Positions 33,653-40,415 of a stretch of 64,000 nt of DNA are shown here, one piece after another (the stretch's first letter is position 1; each line of letters starts with the position of its first letter). Below the pieces are notes generated by a model, which was given only the letters and a program-made list of their open reading frames with translations, did no database searches and was not told where the DNA came from. The translations under genes were made by a program, and so were the position numbers. Origin of the DNA: Flavobacterium sp. (GTDB taxonomy: Bacteria; Bacteroidota; Bacteroidia; Flavobacteriales; Flavobacteriaceae); NCBI GenBank assembly GCA_027484725.1, contig JAIXSK010000021.1, forward strand, positions 99,224 through 163,223. Reading direction: 5' to 3'.

Positions 33653-34603
33653 ATGCAAAACATTCCAAGTGTGGACTTGCGTGATTTCCTATCGGGTGAC
33701 CCGGTACGTAAACAAAAATTTGTAAATGAAATCGGAAAAGCATACGAAGATATTGGCTTCGTAGCATTAAAAGGTCATTTTCTCGATGACCAACTTGTAG
33801 ACGAACTTTATAGTGAAGTTAGAAACTTTTTCAATCTTCCGTTAGAGGTCAAATCCAAATACGAAATTCCCGGAATTGGTGGTCAACGCGGCTACGTTTC
33901 GTTTGGTAAAGAACACGCCAAAGGTCGTTCGGCCGGTGATTTAAAAGAATTTTGGCATTTTGGTCAGTACGTTTCAGAAGGTTCCAAATATGCCGGCGAA
34001 TATCCGGACAATGTTACGGTAACTGAGTTGCCTAAGTTTAATGAAGTGGGCCGCGAAGCCTATCAAATGCTTGAAAAAACAGGCGTTTATGTGCTCAGAG
34101 CCTTGGCTTTGTTTTTAGGATTAGACGAATTTTACTTTGACAATTACATCAAAGACGGAAACAGTATTTTGCGTCCCATCCACTACCCGCCTATTACTGA
34201 TGAACCCAAAGACGGGGCCGTTCGTGCCGCCGCACATGGCGATATCAATTTGATTACTTTATTGATGGGCGCACAAGGGAAAGGACTTCAGGTACAAAAC
34301 CACGACGGACAATGGATTGATGCGATGGCTCAGCCAGATGAATTGGTGATTAATGTGGGTGATATGTTGTCTCGTCACACCAACAACAGACTCAAATCAA
34401 CCATTCACCAAGTAGTGAATCCGCCCAGAGAATTGTGGGGTACTTCACGTTATTCTATACCGTTTTTTATGCATCCGGTAAGCGACATGAAACTCAATTG
34501 TCTTGAGAATTGTATTGATGCCGATCACCCGAAATTATACGATGATATTACCGCAGGTGAATTCCTGGATGAAAGACTCGTAGAATTAGGCTTAAAAAAA
34601 TAA
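33653..34603 (+). CDS. Isopenicillin N synthase-like 2-oxoglutarate/Fe(II) oxygenase
   Basis: A 316-residue protein of the IPNS/2OG-Fe(II) dioxygenase family. The N-terminus SVDLRDFLSGD, RGYVSFGKEHAKG, the iron ligands His195 and Asp197 (AAHGDINLITLL) and His252 (TIHQVVNP), and the cosubstrate-binding RYSIPFF (Arg266) are all present, so it should be active. The substrate is unknown. Close homologues occur widely in Flavobacteria as single genes; a strong hairpin follows, so it is probably monocistronic. Confidence 0.88.
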   Translation: MQNIPSVDLRDFLSGDPVRKQKFVNEIGKAYEDIGFVALKGHFLDDQLVDELYSEVRNFFNLPLEVKSKYEIPGIGGQRGYVSFGKEHAKGRSAGDLKEFWHFGQYVSEGSKYAGEYPDNVTVTELPKFNEVGREAYQMLEKTGVYVLRALALFLGLDEFYFDNYIKDGNSILRPIHYPPITDEPKDGAVRAAAHGDINLITLLMGAQGKGLQVQNHDGQWIDAMAQPDELVINVGDMLSRHTNNRLKSTIHQVVNPPRELWGTSRYSIPFFMHPVSDMKLNCLENCIDADHPKLYDDITAGEFLDERLVELGLKK

Positions 34604-34624
34604 CCCATTAATTTCCAATAACCA

Positions 34625-34669
34625 AAATTCCAAATTCTGCTTTGTCGGAATTTGGAATTTATTTTTTTT
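34625..34669 (+). terminator. Terminator with 13-bp perfect stem, abutting the SUI1 start
   Basis: AAATTCCAAATTC (34625-34637) pairs perfectly with GAATTTGGAATTT (34648-34660), then A and eight T. The SUI1 ATG is five bases after the last T, so the hairpin occupies the ribosome-binding region of that gene. Confidence 0.85.
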
Positions 34670-34673
34670 GAAC

Positions 34674-35009
34674 ATGGATTTACAAGACCAACTCAAAAAG
34701 CTTTTTCCCGATCACGAGCCGCAACATCACACAGAGCCTGAAATCACAGAAGTTGATGACACATTGTGGGTACAAAAAGACCCGATGATTTGCAAATATG
34801 AAAAACGCAACGGAAAACCCACCACTATTATTGAAGGCTATACCGGTCATGCCGATGATTTCAAAAAACTAGCCAAGCTGCTCAAAACCAAACTCAGTGT
34901 AGGCGGAACGGTCAAAGACGACGCCATTATTTTGCAAGGCGATTATCGCGATAAAATCATGAAAATCTTGCAAGAAATCGGATTTAAAGTAAAACGCGTG
35001 GGCGGATAA
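34674..35009 (+). CDS. SUI1/eIF1-like translation factor (YciH family)
   Basis: A 111-residue protein whose C-terminal half is the SUI1 domain: KRNGKPTTIIEGYTGHADDF, KLLKTKLSVGGTVKDDAIILQGDYRDKI. Bacterial YciH proteins bind the small ribosomal subunit and influence start-site fidelity and stress survival. The ATG at 34674 is preferred to a TTG six bases upstream. The leader contains the terminator hairpin of the previous gene, so read-through or an internal promoter is needed for expression. Confidence 0.9.
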   Translation: MDLQDQLKKLFPDHEPQHHTEPEITEVDDTLWVQKDPMICKYEKRNGKPTTIIEGYTGHADDFKKLAKLLKTKLSVGGTVKDDAIILQGDYRDKIMKILQEIGFKVKRVGG

Positions 35010-35054
35010 ATACCAAAATAACCCGTAAATTAGCTGCCTTAAAATTTAAACAAA

Positions 35055-35090
35055 CTCAGCTGCTCAGAATCTCAGCCGCTCAGCAACTCA
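35055..35090 (+). repeat. Tandem octamer repeat CTCAGnnn
   Basis: Four full copies (CTCAGCTG, CTCAGAAT, CTCAGCCG, CTCAGCAA) plus CTCA, at exact 8-base spacing, ending eight bases before the phosphorylase ATG. The same octamer occurs on the opposite strand at 63554-63574. Confidence 0.85.
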
Positions 35091-35097
35091 AAAAGAA

Positions 35098-35964
35098 ATG
35101 ATACAATCTTCAGAACTCATACTCAATCCAGACGGAAGCGTCTACCATTTGAATCTCAAACCCCAGCACATTGCGCACGACATTATTTTTGTGGGCGATC
35201 AAAATCGCGTAGAGAAAATCACCCAGTTTTTTGACCACATTGAATTCTCTACTCAAAAACGCGAATTCAAAACCCAAACCGGAACCTACAAAGGCAAACG
35301 CATGACCGTTATGTCTACCGGAATTGGTCCGGACAACATTGATATTGTCATGAATGAGCTCGATGCCTTGGTCAATATTGATTTAACCACGCGCCAAATC
35401 AAGTCAGAGCTCACTTCGCTGAATATTATTCGCATCGGGACTTCGGGATCACTGCAAGCCGATATTCCGTGTGATAGTTTTGTCATGAGTCAATACGGTT
35501 TAGGTTTAGACAATATGTTGCGTTCTTATTTGATTGACGAGGTTTCAGAGAAAACCCTTGAAGATGCCTTCATTGCGCAAACCAATTGGGATATGCAAAA
35601 AGGCCGTCCGTATGTGATCAAAGGCAGTGAAATTCTTGAAAAACGCATTGAAAGCAACCAAATACACAAAGGATTCACCGGAACCGCCGGCGGATTCTAC
35701 GGACCGCAAGGACGCGTTTTGCGTTTACAAATCCAAGATCCAGAGCTCAACGCTAAAATGGATAAATTTGAATACCAAGGCATTAAAATGACCAATCTTG
35801 AAATGGAAACGGGCGCTATTTACGGACTCGGAAAACTGCTCGGGCACCAGTGTTTGTCGCTCAATGCCATCATTGCCAACCGCGCAACCGGAACTTTTAG
35901 CGATGATCCGTACAAAGCCGTTGATGCGCTTATTGCCTATACTTTAGACAAATTGGCCGAATAA
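35098..35964 (+). CDS. Nucleoside phosphorylase (PNP/UDP family)
   Basis: A 288-residue enzyme of the purine/uridine phosphorylase superfamily. Visible features are IIFVGDQNRVEKI near the N-terminus, TGIGPDNIDIVMNELDAL, the phosphate-site IRIGTSGSLQADIPC and the substrate-binding MTNLEMETGAIYGL. It splits a nucleoside with phosphate to base and ribose-1-phosphate for salvage; uridine is the more likely substrate from the motif style. It lies in a short plus-strand series with SUI1 upstream and a family A repeat downstream. Confidence 0.88.
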   Translation: MIQSSELILNPDGSVYHLNLKPQHIAHDIIFVGDQNRVEKITQFFDHIEFSTQKREFKTQTGTYKGKRMTVMSTGIGPDNIDIVMNELDALVNIDLTTRQIKSELTSLNIIRIGTSGSLQADIPCDSFVMSQYGLGLDNMLRSYLIDEVSEKTLEDAFIAQTNWDMQKGRPYVIKGSEILEKRIESNQIHKGFTGTAGGFYGPQGRVLRLQIQDPELNAKMDKFEYQGIKMTNLEMETGAIYGLGKLLGHQCLSLNAIIANRATGTFSDDPYKAVDALIAYTLDKLAE

Positions 35965-35970
35965 TTTTTG

Positions 35971-36050
35971 TAGAAGCTATTTCCCGCTATTCGCTTTTAT
36001 CTTTTGCGCTGAACCCCAGCACAAAAGGATAACCGCTTCTATCGGGGCTA
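35971..36050. repeat. Intergenic palindromic repeat, family A, copy 2
   Basis: An 80-bp element with the same outer blocks as copy 1 (TAGAAGC, TTTCCCGCTATTCGC, CCGCTTCTATCGGGGCTA). Its inner hairpin (35999-36030) is different: ATCTTTTG.GCTG pairs with CAGC.CAAAAGGAT around a short C-rich loop. Confidence 0.85.
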
Positions 36051-36063
36051 ATAAATTCCGTGT

Positions 36064-36615
36064 ATGAATGCATCATTGTTCACCCTTGAAACCGAGCGTT
36101 TGTTGTTGCGTCCGTTAGAAATGTCTGATGCCGAGGCTATGTTTGCTATGGATCACAATCCCAACGTGCACAAATATCTCTGGAAAAAACCTACCCAAAC
36201 CATCGATGAAACCATCAAAATTATTGAGTACATCCAGGAGCAATACAAGCGCAATCAAATTGGCCGTTATGCTACAATGCTCAAAGAGACTGGTGCATTC
36301 ATCGGTTGGACAGGCATTAAATATATCGATGATCACGTTGAGAACGGCAACACCAATTTTTTTGATTACGGCTATCGTTTGGCTGAAGAATATTGGGGCC
36401 AAGGTTATGCTACCGAAGCCACTAAAGCATGGTTGGATCACGGCTTCAACCAAATGAACATTCAAAACATGCATGCCTATACGCACCACGAAAATGGCGC
36501 GTCCAATCATATATTGCGCAAAGCCGGTTTTGAATTCATGCATGAGTACACCGCCGATGATGGCATCTGCTGGAACTGGTGGCAGTTTTTAAAGTCCAAT
36601 TATCAACCTCAATAA
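36064..36615 (+). CDS. GNAT N-acetyltransferase, RimJ/RimL type
   Basis: A 183-residue acetyltransferase. TERLLLRPLEMSDAEAMF and the acetyl-CoA-binding segment YRLAEEYWGQGYATEATKAW (Q-x-x-G-x-A type) are typical of the RimJ/RimL group, followed by HHENGASNHILRKAGFEF. The acceptor (ribosomal protein N-terminus or small molecule) is unknown. The next gene starts 11 bases downstream. Confidence 0.92.
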   Translation: MNASLFTLETERLLLRPLEMSDAEAMFAMDHNPNVHKYLWKKPTQTIDETIKIIEYIQEQYKRNQIGRYATMLKETGAFIGWTGIKYIDDHVENGNTNFFDYGYRLAEEYWGQGYATEATKAWLDHGFNQMNIQNMHAYTHHENGASNHILRKAGFEFMHEYTADDGICWNWWQFLKSNYQPQ

Positions 36616-36626
36616 AATCAATATTC

Positions 36627-37478
36627 ATGCAAACACTCCAAGTTGTCGGCGTTCCGGAGCATTTTAATTATCCGTGGCAGCAAGCCCTTGAAAAAGGTTT
36701 GTTTACCGCTTCCGGAATTGATTTGCAATGGACTGATGTTCCTGAAGGTACCGGAAAAATGTGTCAAATGTTGCGCGAAGGCTTGGCTGATGTGGCCATC
36801 ATTCTTACTGAAGGCATTGTGCGTGATATCTTAGCCGGAAATCCGTCGCGTATTATACAAGAATATGTTGCTTCACCGCTTTTGTGGGGTATTCATGTGG
36901 GCGCGGCTTCTAGATTTAAACAACTTTCAGATTTAAACGGCGCTAAAGTTGCCATCTCTCGCATGGGCTCTGGCTCACACTTGATGGCTTGTGTGCATGC
37001 AGAACAACAAGGTTGGGATGCACAAAATTTATCGTTTGAAATGGTGCATACCATTGATGGCGCGGTGGATGCTTTGACAAACGGCACTGCTGATTATTTT
37101 ATGTGGGAACATTTTATGACCAAACCACTGGTAGATCAAGGTATTTTTAGACATCTGGGCGACTGCCCTACTCCGTGGCCGTGTTTTGTTGTTGCAGTTC
37201 GTCAAGAGGTTCTGCAAAAGCATCCCGAGCTCATTGCTCAAACGCTCAATATCATCAACGAACAAACCCGAAAATTTAAATCACAACCCCATCTTGATTT
37301 GATTTTGGCCCAAAAATATCACCAAAAACCCGAAGATATTCGTGAGTGGTTGTCGCTTACTGAGTGGTCGCAAAAAAACATTTCACCGCAGGTGTTAAAC
37401 CAAGTGCAAAATCAATTATGGGCACTTGGGCTTATAGATAAAAAAGGTACTTTTGCAGACATAGTTGCCTCTGTTTAG
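36627..37478 (+). CDS. Periplasmic-binding-protein-like domain without signal peptide
   Basis: A 283-residue type 2 solute-binding-protein-like domain. GLFTASGIDLQWTDVPEGTG, LADVAIILTEGI, LNGAKVAISRMGSGSHLMA and TADYFMWEHF recall the NMT1/SsuA/ThiY group. The start at 36627 (MQTLQVVGVPEHFN) gives no signal peptide or lipobox, and no ABC permease or ATPase gene is near. It is therefore probably a cytosolic enzyme or ligand-binding protein on the MqnA or HisG-like fold. Function unknown. Confidence 0.8.
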   Translation: MQTLQVVGVPEHFNYPWQQALEKGLFTASGIDLQWTDVPEGTGKMCQMLREGLADVAIILTEGIVRDILAGNPSRIIQEYVASPLLWGIHVGAASRFKQLSDLNGAKVAISRMGSGSHLMACVHAEQQGWDAQNLSFEMVHTIDGAVDALTNGTADYFMWEHFMTKPLVDQGIFRHLGDCPTPWPCFVVAVRQEVLQKHPELIAQTLNIINEQTRKFKSQPHLDLILAQKYHQKPEDIREWLSLTEWSQKNISPQVLNQVQNQLWALGLIDKKGTFADIVASV

Positions 37479-37495
37479 TTGGCCACTAGGTATTT

Positions 37496-38425
37496 ATGGT
37501 AAAAAGTACAATTCAGTCGATACAAAAACTCAAGCAAAAGCTTCAAATCAGGAAGCCTTGGGACAATGTCATCATTTTTGCGCTCAACGTACTGATTGCT
37601 ATACCGGTTTTTATCATTTTACATCAGAACTTAGTTGATCCGAATTGGTATTTTCAGTTAGATCAAATTTTGTTGTTCATTGCTATTTTGGTTGTGATTC
37701 AATTGGTTTTAAGACTGATGCGTACCGTCATCATTATTTGTATTGGTTTGTATCTCATTGCATTGTTATACGGAAGTTTCTCAGGCAAATACGGTTTTAA
37801 AAGTGTGATTGAAGATTATCAATACATGATTTATTCCATGAGTGATAGTCCGAATCCGCAAGACATCATCATTTCCAAGTTGTTGCCTTTTCCGAATAAA
37901 TCCAAAATCATCAACGCCGTTGAATTTGAAAATCCCCGCGTTCGCGATTTTGCGCTCATGGCCACTACCAAAGATTTCAAAAACATCCGCGGTTTTTCAA
38001 ACTATAGAACCACCATTCAATGTTTTGCCGTCTTTAAAGAAATCAACGCGCGTTGGAATTATGTGAGTGATCCCAAAGGCAAAGATTATATTGCCAAAGC
38101 TTCAGAATCGTTGCGTTATTTTTCAGGCGATTGTGACGATCATTCCATTTTAATGGCCGCTTGTATCAAATCTATTGGCGGAACCCCGCGCCTGATCCAC
38201 ACCGGCGGACATATATATCCAGAAATACTCATAGGCAATAAGAATGATTTAGAAACGGTGAACTTTTTGATTAAAAAAATCCTTTTTCCTCAAGAGAGCA
38301 AAGGCAACCGAATTCACTACCACATAGACGAGCGCGGACAAATTTGGCTCAATCTTGATTATACTGCTACTTATCCGGGCGGACCATTCATGTCTGAAGA
38401 AATCCTCGGAGCGCTCACATTTTAA
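37496..38425 (+). CDS. Transglutaminase-like membrane protein
   Basis: A 309-residue protein with three or so N-terminal membrane segments (about 24-43, 56-73, 78-95) and a C-terminal transglutaminase-like domain. The triad is readable: Cys213 in FSGDCDDHSILMAACIK, His239 in TGGHIYPEI and an aspartate in LNLDYTATYPGG. Such domains act as cysteine peptidases or cross-linking enzymes; here the domain probably faces the periplasm or cytoplasm close to the membrane. The substrate is unknown. A barrel-type protein and an exported protein follow on the same strand. Confidence 0.85.
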   Translation: MVKSTIQSIQKLKQKLQIRKPWDNVIIFALNVLIAIPVFIILHQNLVDPNWYFQLDQILLFIAILVVIQLVLRLMRTVIIICIGLYLIALLYGSFSGKYGFKSVIEDYQYMIYSMSDSPNPQDIIISKLLPFPNKSKIINAVEFENPRVRDFALMATTKDFKNIRGFSNYRTTIQCFAVFKEINARWNYVSDPKGKDYIAKASESLRYFSGDCDDHSILMAACIKSIGGTPRLIHTGGHIYPEILIGNKNDLETVNFLIKKILFPQESKGNRIHYHIDERGQIWLNLDYTATYPGGPFMSEEILGALTF

Positions 38426-38476
38426 AATGTATGGTGTTAAATCGTTTTGTATATTCGCTTATCAATATTTTCATTT

Positions 38477-39040
38477 ATGAAGAAATTTATCTTCCTGATC
38501 GGATTGTTGACCCCTTCCCTTTGGGCTCAATCTGAATTAAACAAAAAGCACAATGAATTTCGTGTTGAATTGGTTTCTGCCATTGCATCATCCAAGGCTA
38601 ATCTTACCTATGAAAGATTTTTGAGCAACAGGTTTTCAACAGGTTTGTCGCTCAATTATGGCAACAGTAAAAAAGTCAACGACGATTTTGACCAGGGCAA
38701 TCGCAACACAATTCCTAAATATGAAGTTATTCCGTTTGCGCGTTATAATTTATCAAACGGTCAGCGCAGTTTTTATTTTGCCGAAGTATTTCTCTCAGCC
38801 AATGGTGGTGATTTTCGCGAAACGATTCTAAAAACCGATGCGCTGGGTCATGATTATTATACCATTGAAAAAAGTAAATATTCTGATTTGGCAGCTGGAG
38901 CCGGGGTTGGTTACAAATACTACATCAAAGACAAGTTTGGTATTGAGTTTTTGGTCGGCTTTGGCTCAAATATGTTCAACAAAGACAAAAGTCCCGATAT
39001 TATTTCACGCGTCGGACTTAGTTTTGGATACCGATTTTAA
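38477..39040 (+). CDS. Small outer-membrane beta-barrel protein
   Basis: A 187-residue protein with a signal peptide (MKKFIFLIGLLTPSLWAQ). The rest alternates short amphipathic strands (ANLTYERFLSNRFSTGLSLN, FIPFARYNL-like segment, AGAGVGYKYYI) and ends in GLSFGYRF, the C-terminal aromatic strand of an outer-membrane barrel. It has the size of OmpW/OmpX-like eight-strand barrels. The start at 38477 is chosen for the signal peptide. It is followed two bases later by an exported hypothetical gene. Confidence 0.82.
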   Translation: MKKFIFLIGLLTPSLWAQSELNKKHNEFRVELVSAIASSKANLTYERFLSNRFSTGLSLNYGNSKKVNDDFDQGNRNTIPKYEVIPFARYNLSNGQRSFYFAEVFLSANGGDFRETILKTDALGHDYYTIEKSKYSDLAAGAGVGYKYYIKDKFGIEFLVGFGSNMFNKDKSPDIISRVGLSFGYRF

Positions 39041-39042
39041 TT

Positions 39043-39642
39043 ATGGTTATGAAAAAGACATTGCAATATTTTTTCCTTATGGCTTTGGGCACGGTGCTCA
39101 TAGCTGCTGATTGTTCTAATAAAGACAGCGAGTTTTACAACGATGTGTTCGTGAGTTCACCTGAATTGGTTTCGGTATACACAGATGATGCTTTGCCAAC
39201 CGAACCAACAATTATTGTTGAAGCCAATATTGACAGATTGCTCAATGTTCCCGGTAATACTCGACCATTGGACATTTTTAAAACTACCGGAGGAGCCACC
39301 AAGTTACAGTTTTCTTATGAGTTAGAAAAACTAGACGGAAGCGAATGGATTCCTTTGTCAATTCAAGACAGCCAATTGATAGTTGAACTTGGTCAGGCTT
39401 ATGGCGGTGATTTTGTTTTGGGTAAATGTGTGTACAATCAAACAACTGATCAATACGAATACAAAGTCAGAATTAGTGGTTTGGCTTCGGGCAGTTACCG
39501 TTTGAGTTTTGGTTACAACAGTCAGTCTACTACCAATGTTGAGTTTCGATCTGAGAGTACGGGCAACAATTTGTTCTTGAACTTAAATTCGCGGTATTCA
39601 GCTTTAGATGCCGGAGGTTATTTTGGTTTTTCAATTGATTAA
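39043..39642 (+). CDS. Exported hypothetical protein (possible lipoprotein)
   Basis: A 199-residue protein with a hydrophobic signal sequence (FFLMALGTVLIAADCS). A cysteine follows, but the residue before it is Asp, so the lipobox is non-canonical. The mature part is rich in beta-type sequence without a domain I recognise. It starts two bases after the barrel protein, so the two may act together at the outer membrane. It converges on ung with no base between the stop codons. Confidence 0.75.
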   Translation: MVMKKTLQYFFLMALGTVLIAADCSNKDSEFYNDVFVSSPELVSVYTDDALPTEPTIIVEANIDRLLNVPGNTRPLDIFKTTGGATKLQFSYELEKLDGSEWIPLSIQDSQLIVELGQAYGGDFVLGKCVYNQTTDQYEYKVRISGLASGSYRLSFGYNSQSTTNVEFRSESTGNNLFLNLNSRYSALDAGGYFGFSID

Positions 39643-40314
39643 TCACCACTCTATTGGTTGTTTTCCTACTGAGGTTAAATAAGTATTTGTTTGGCTAAAA
39701 TGATGGTTTCCAAACCAATGACCTCTATTGGCACTTAGTGGTGACGGATGCCCCGATTCTAAAACCAAATGTTTTGCTCGGTCAATTCCCAAACCTTTCT
39801 TCTTGGCAAAACCACCCCACAGCATAAAGACCAGTTGTTCCTTTTGTCTTGATAATTGTTCGATGACGGCATCGGTAAAAGTTTCCCAGCCTTGGTTTTG
39901 ATGACTTGCTGCCTGCCCTTGCCGAACAGTTAAAGTTGCATTGAGCAATAAAACTCCTTGACTGGCCCATCGCTCTAAGTTGCCCGAAAGCGGCATAGGT
40001 TTGCTTAAATCGGTTTGAATTTCTTTAAAGATATTCACCAACGAGGGCGGAAACACAATACCGTCAGACACTGAAAAGCACAATCCATTGGCTTGTCCGG
40101 GGCCATGATACGGATCTTGGCCAATAATCACTACTTTAGTTTGGTCAAACGGACAATGATCAAAAGCCGAAAAAATCTTTGGACCGGGCGGATAACACGT
40201 GAATTCTTTAGCGCTGTATTCAGCTTTTACAAATGAAATTAGACGGGCAAAATAAGGTTTTTCAAATTCCTCGGCCAACACTGATTTCCAGCTGCTTTCA
40301 ATTTTAATATCCAT
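39643..40314 (-). CDS. ung: Uracil-DNA glycosylase
   Basis: A 223-residue family 1 uracil-DNA glycosylase. VVIIGQDPYHGPGQANGLCFSV holds the catalytic Asp and water-activating motif, LLLNATLTV the uracil-binding segment, and SGHPSPLSANRGHWFGNHHF the conserved His-Pro-Ser loop. It removes uracil from DNA to start base-excision repair. The start at 40314 (MDIKIESSW) is preferred, since a longer frame would cross its promoter. It diverges from mutS2. Confidence 0.96.
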   Translation of the reverse strand: MDIKIESSWKSVLAEEFEKPYFARLISFVKAEYSAKEFTCYPPGPKIFSAFDHCPFDQTKVVIIGQDPYHGPGQANGLCFSVSDGIVFPPSLVNIFKEIQTDLSKPMPLSGNLERWASQGVLLLNATLTVRQGQAASHQNQGWETFTDAVIEQLSRQKEQLVFMLWGGFAKKKGLGIDRAKHLVLESGHPSPLSANRGHWFGNHHFSQTNTYLTSVGKQPIEW

Positions 40315-40329
40315 CAGAAAAAATTTAAC

Positions 40330-40337
40330 CAAATATA
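40330..40337 (-). promoter_or_regulatory. -7 box of ung
   Basis: The minus strand reads TATATTTG (TAnnTTTG), 15 bases upstream of the chosen ATG. Confidence 0.5.
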
Positions 40338-40383
40338 AACATTCAGCTTGCTTTTTTGACACGGATACCATGTGATTTTTCGT

Positions 40384-40391
40384 TAATTTTG
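40384..40391 (+). promoter_or_regulatory. -7 box of mutS2
   Basis: TAATTTTG matches TAnnTTTG, 24 bases upstream of the ATG. Confidence 0.45.
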
Positions 40392-40415
40392 CACCACTAA
40401 ACCCAATCCTAATTG

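Noticed and set aside
35055..35090. CRISPR repeat
   Set aside because: The 8-base period and the lack of spacers and cas genes exclude it.
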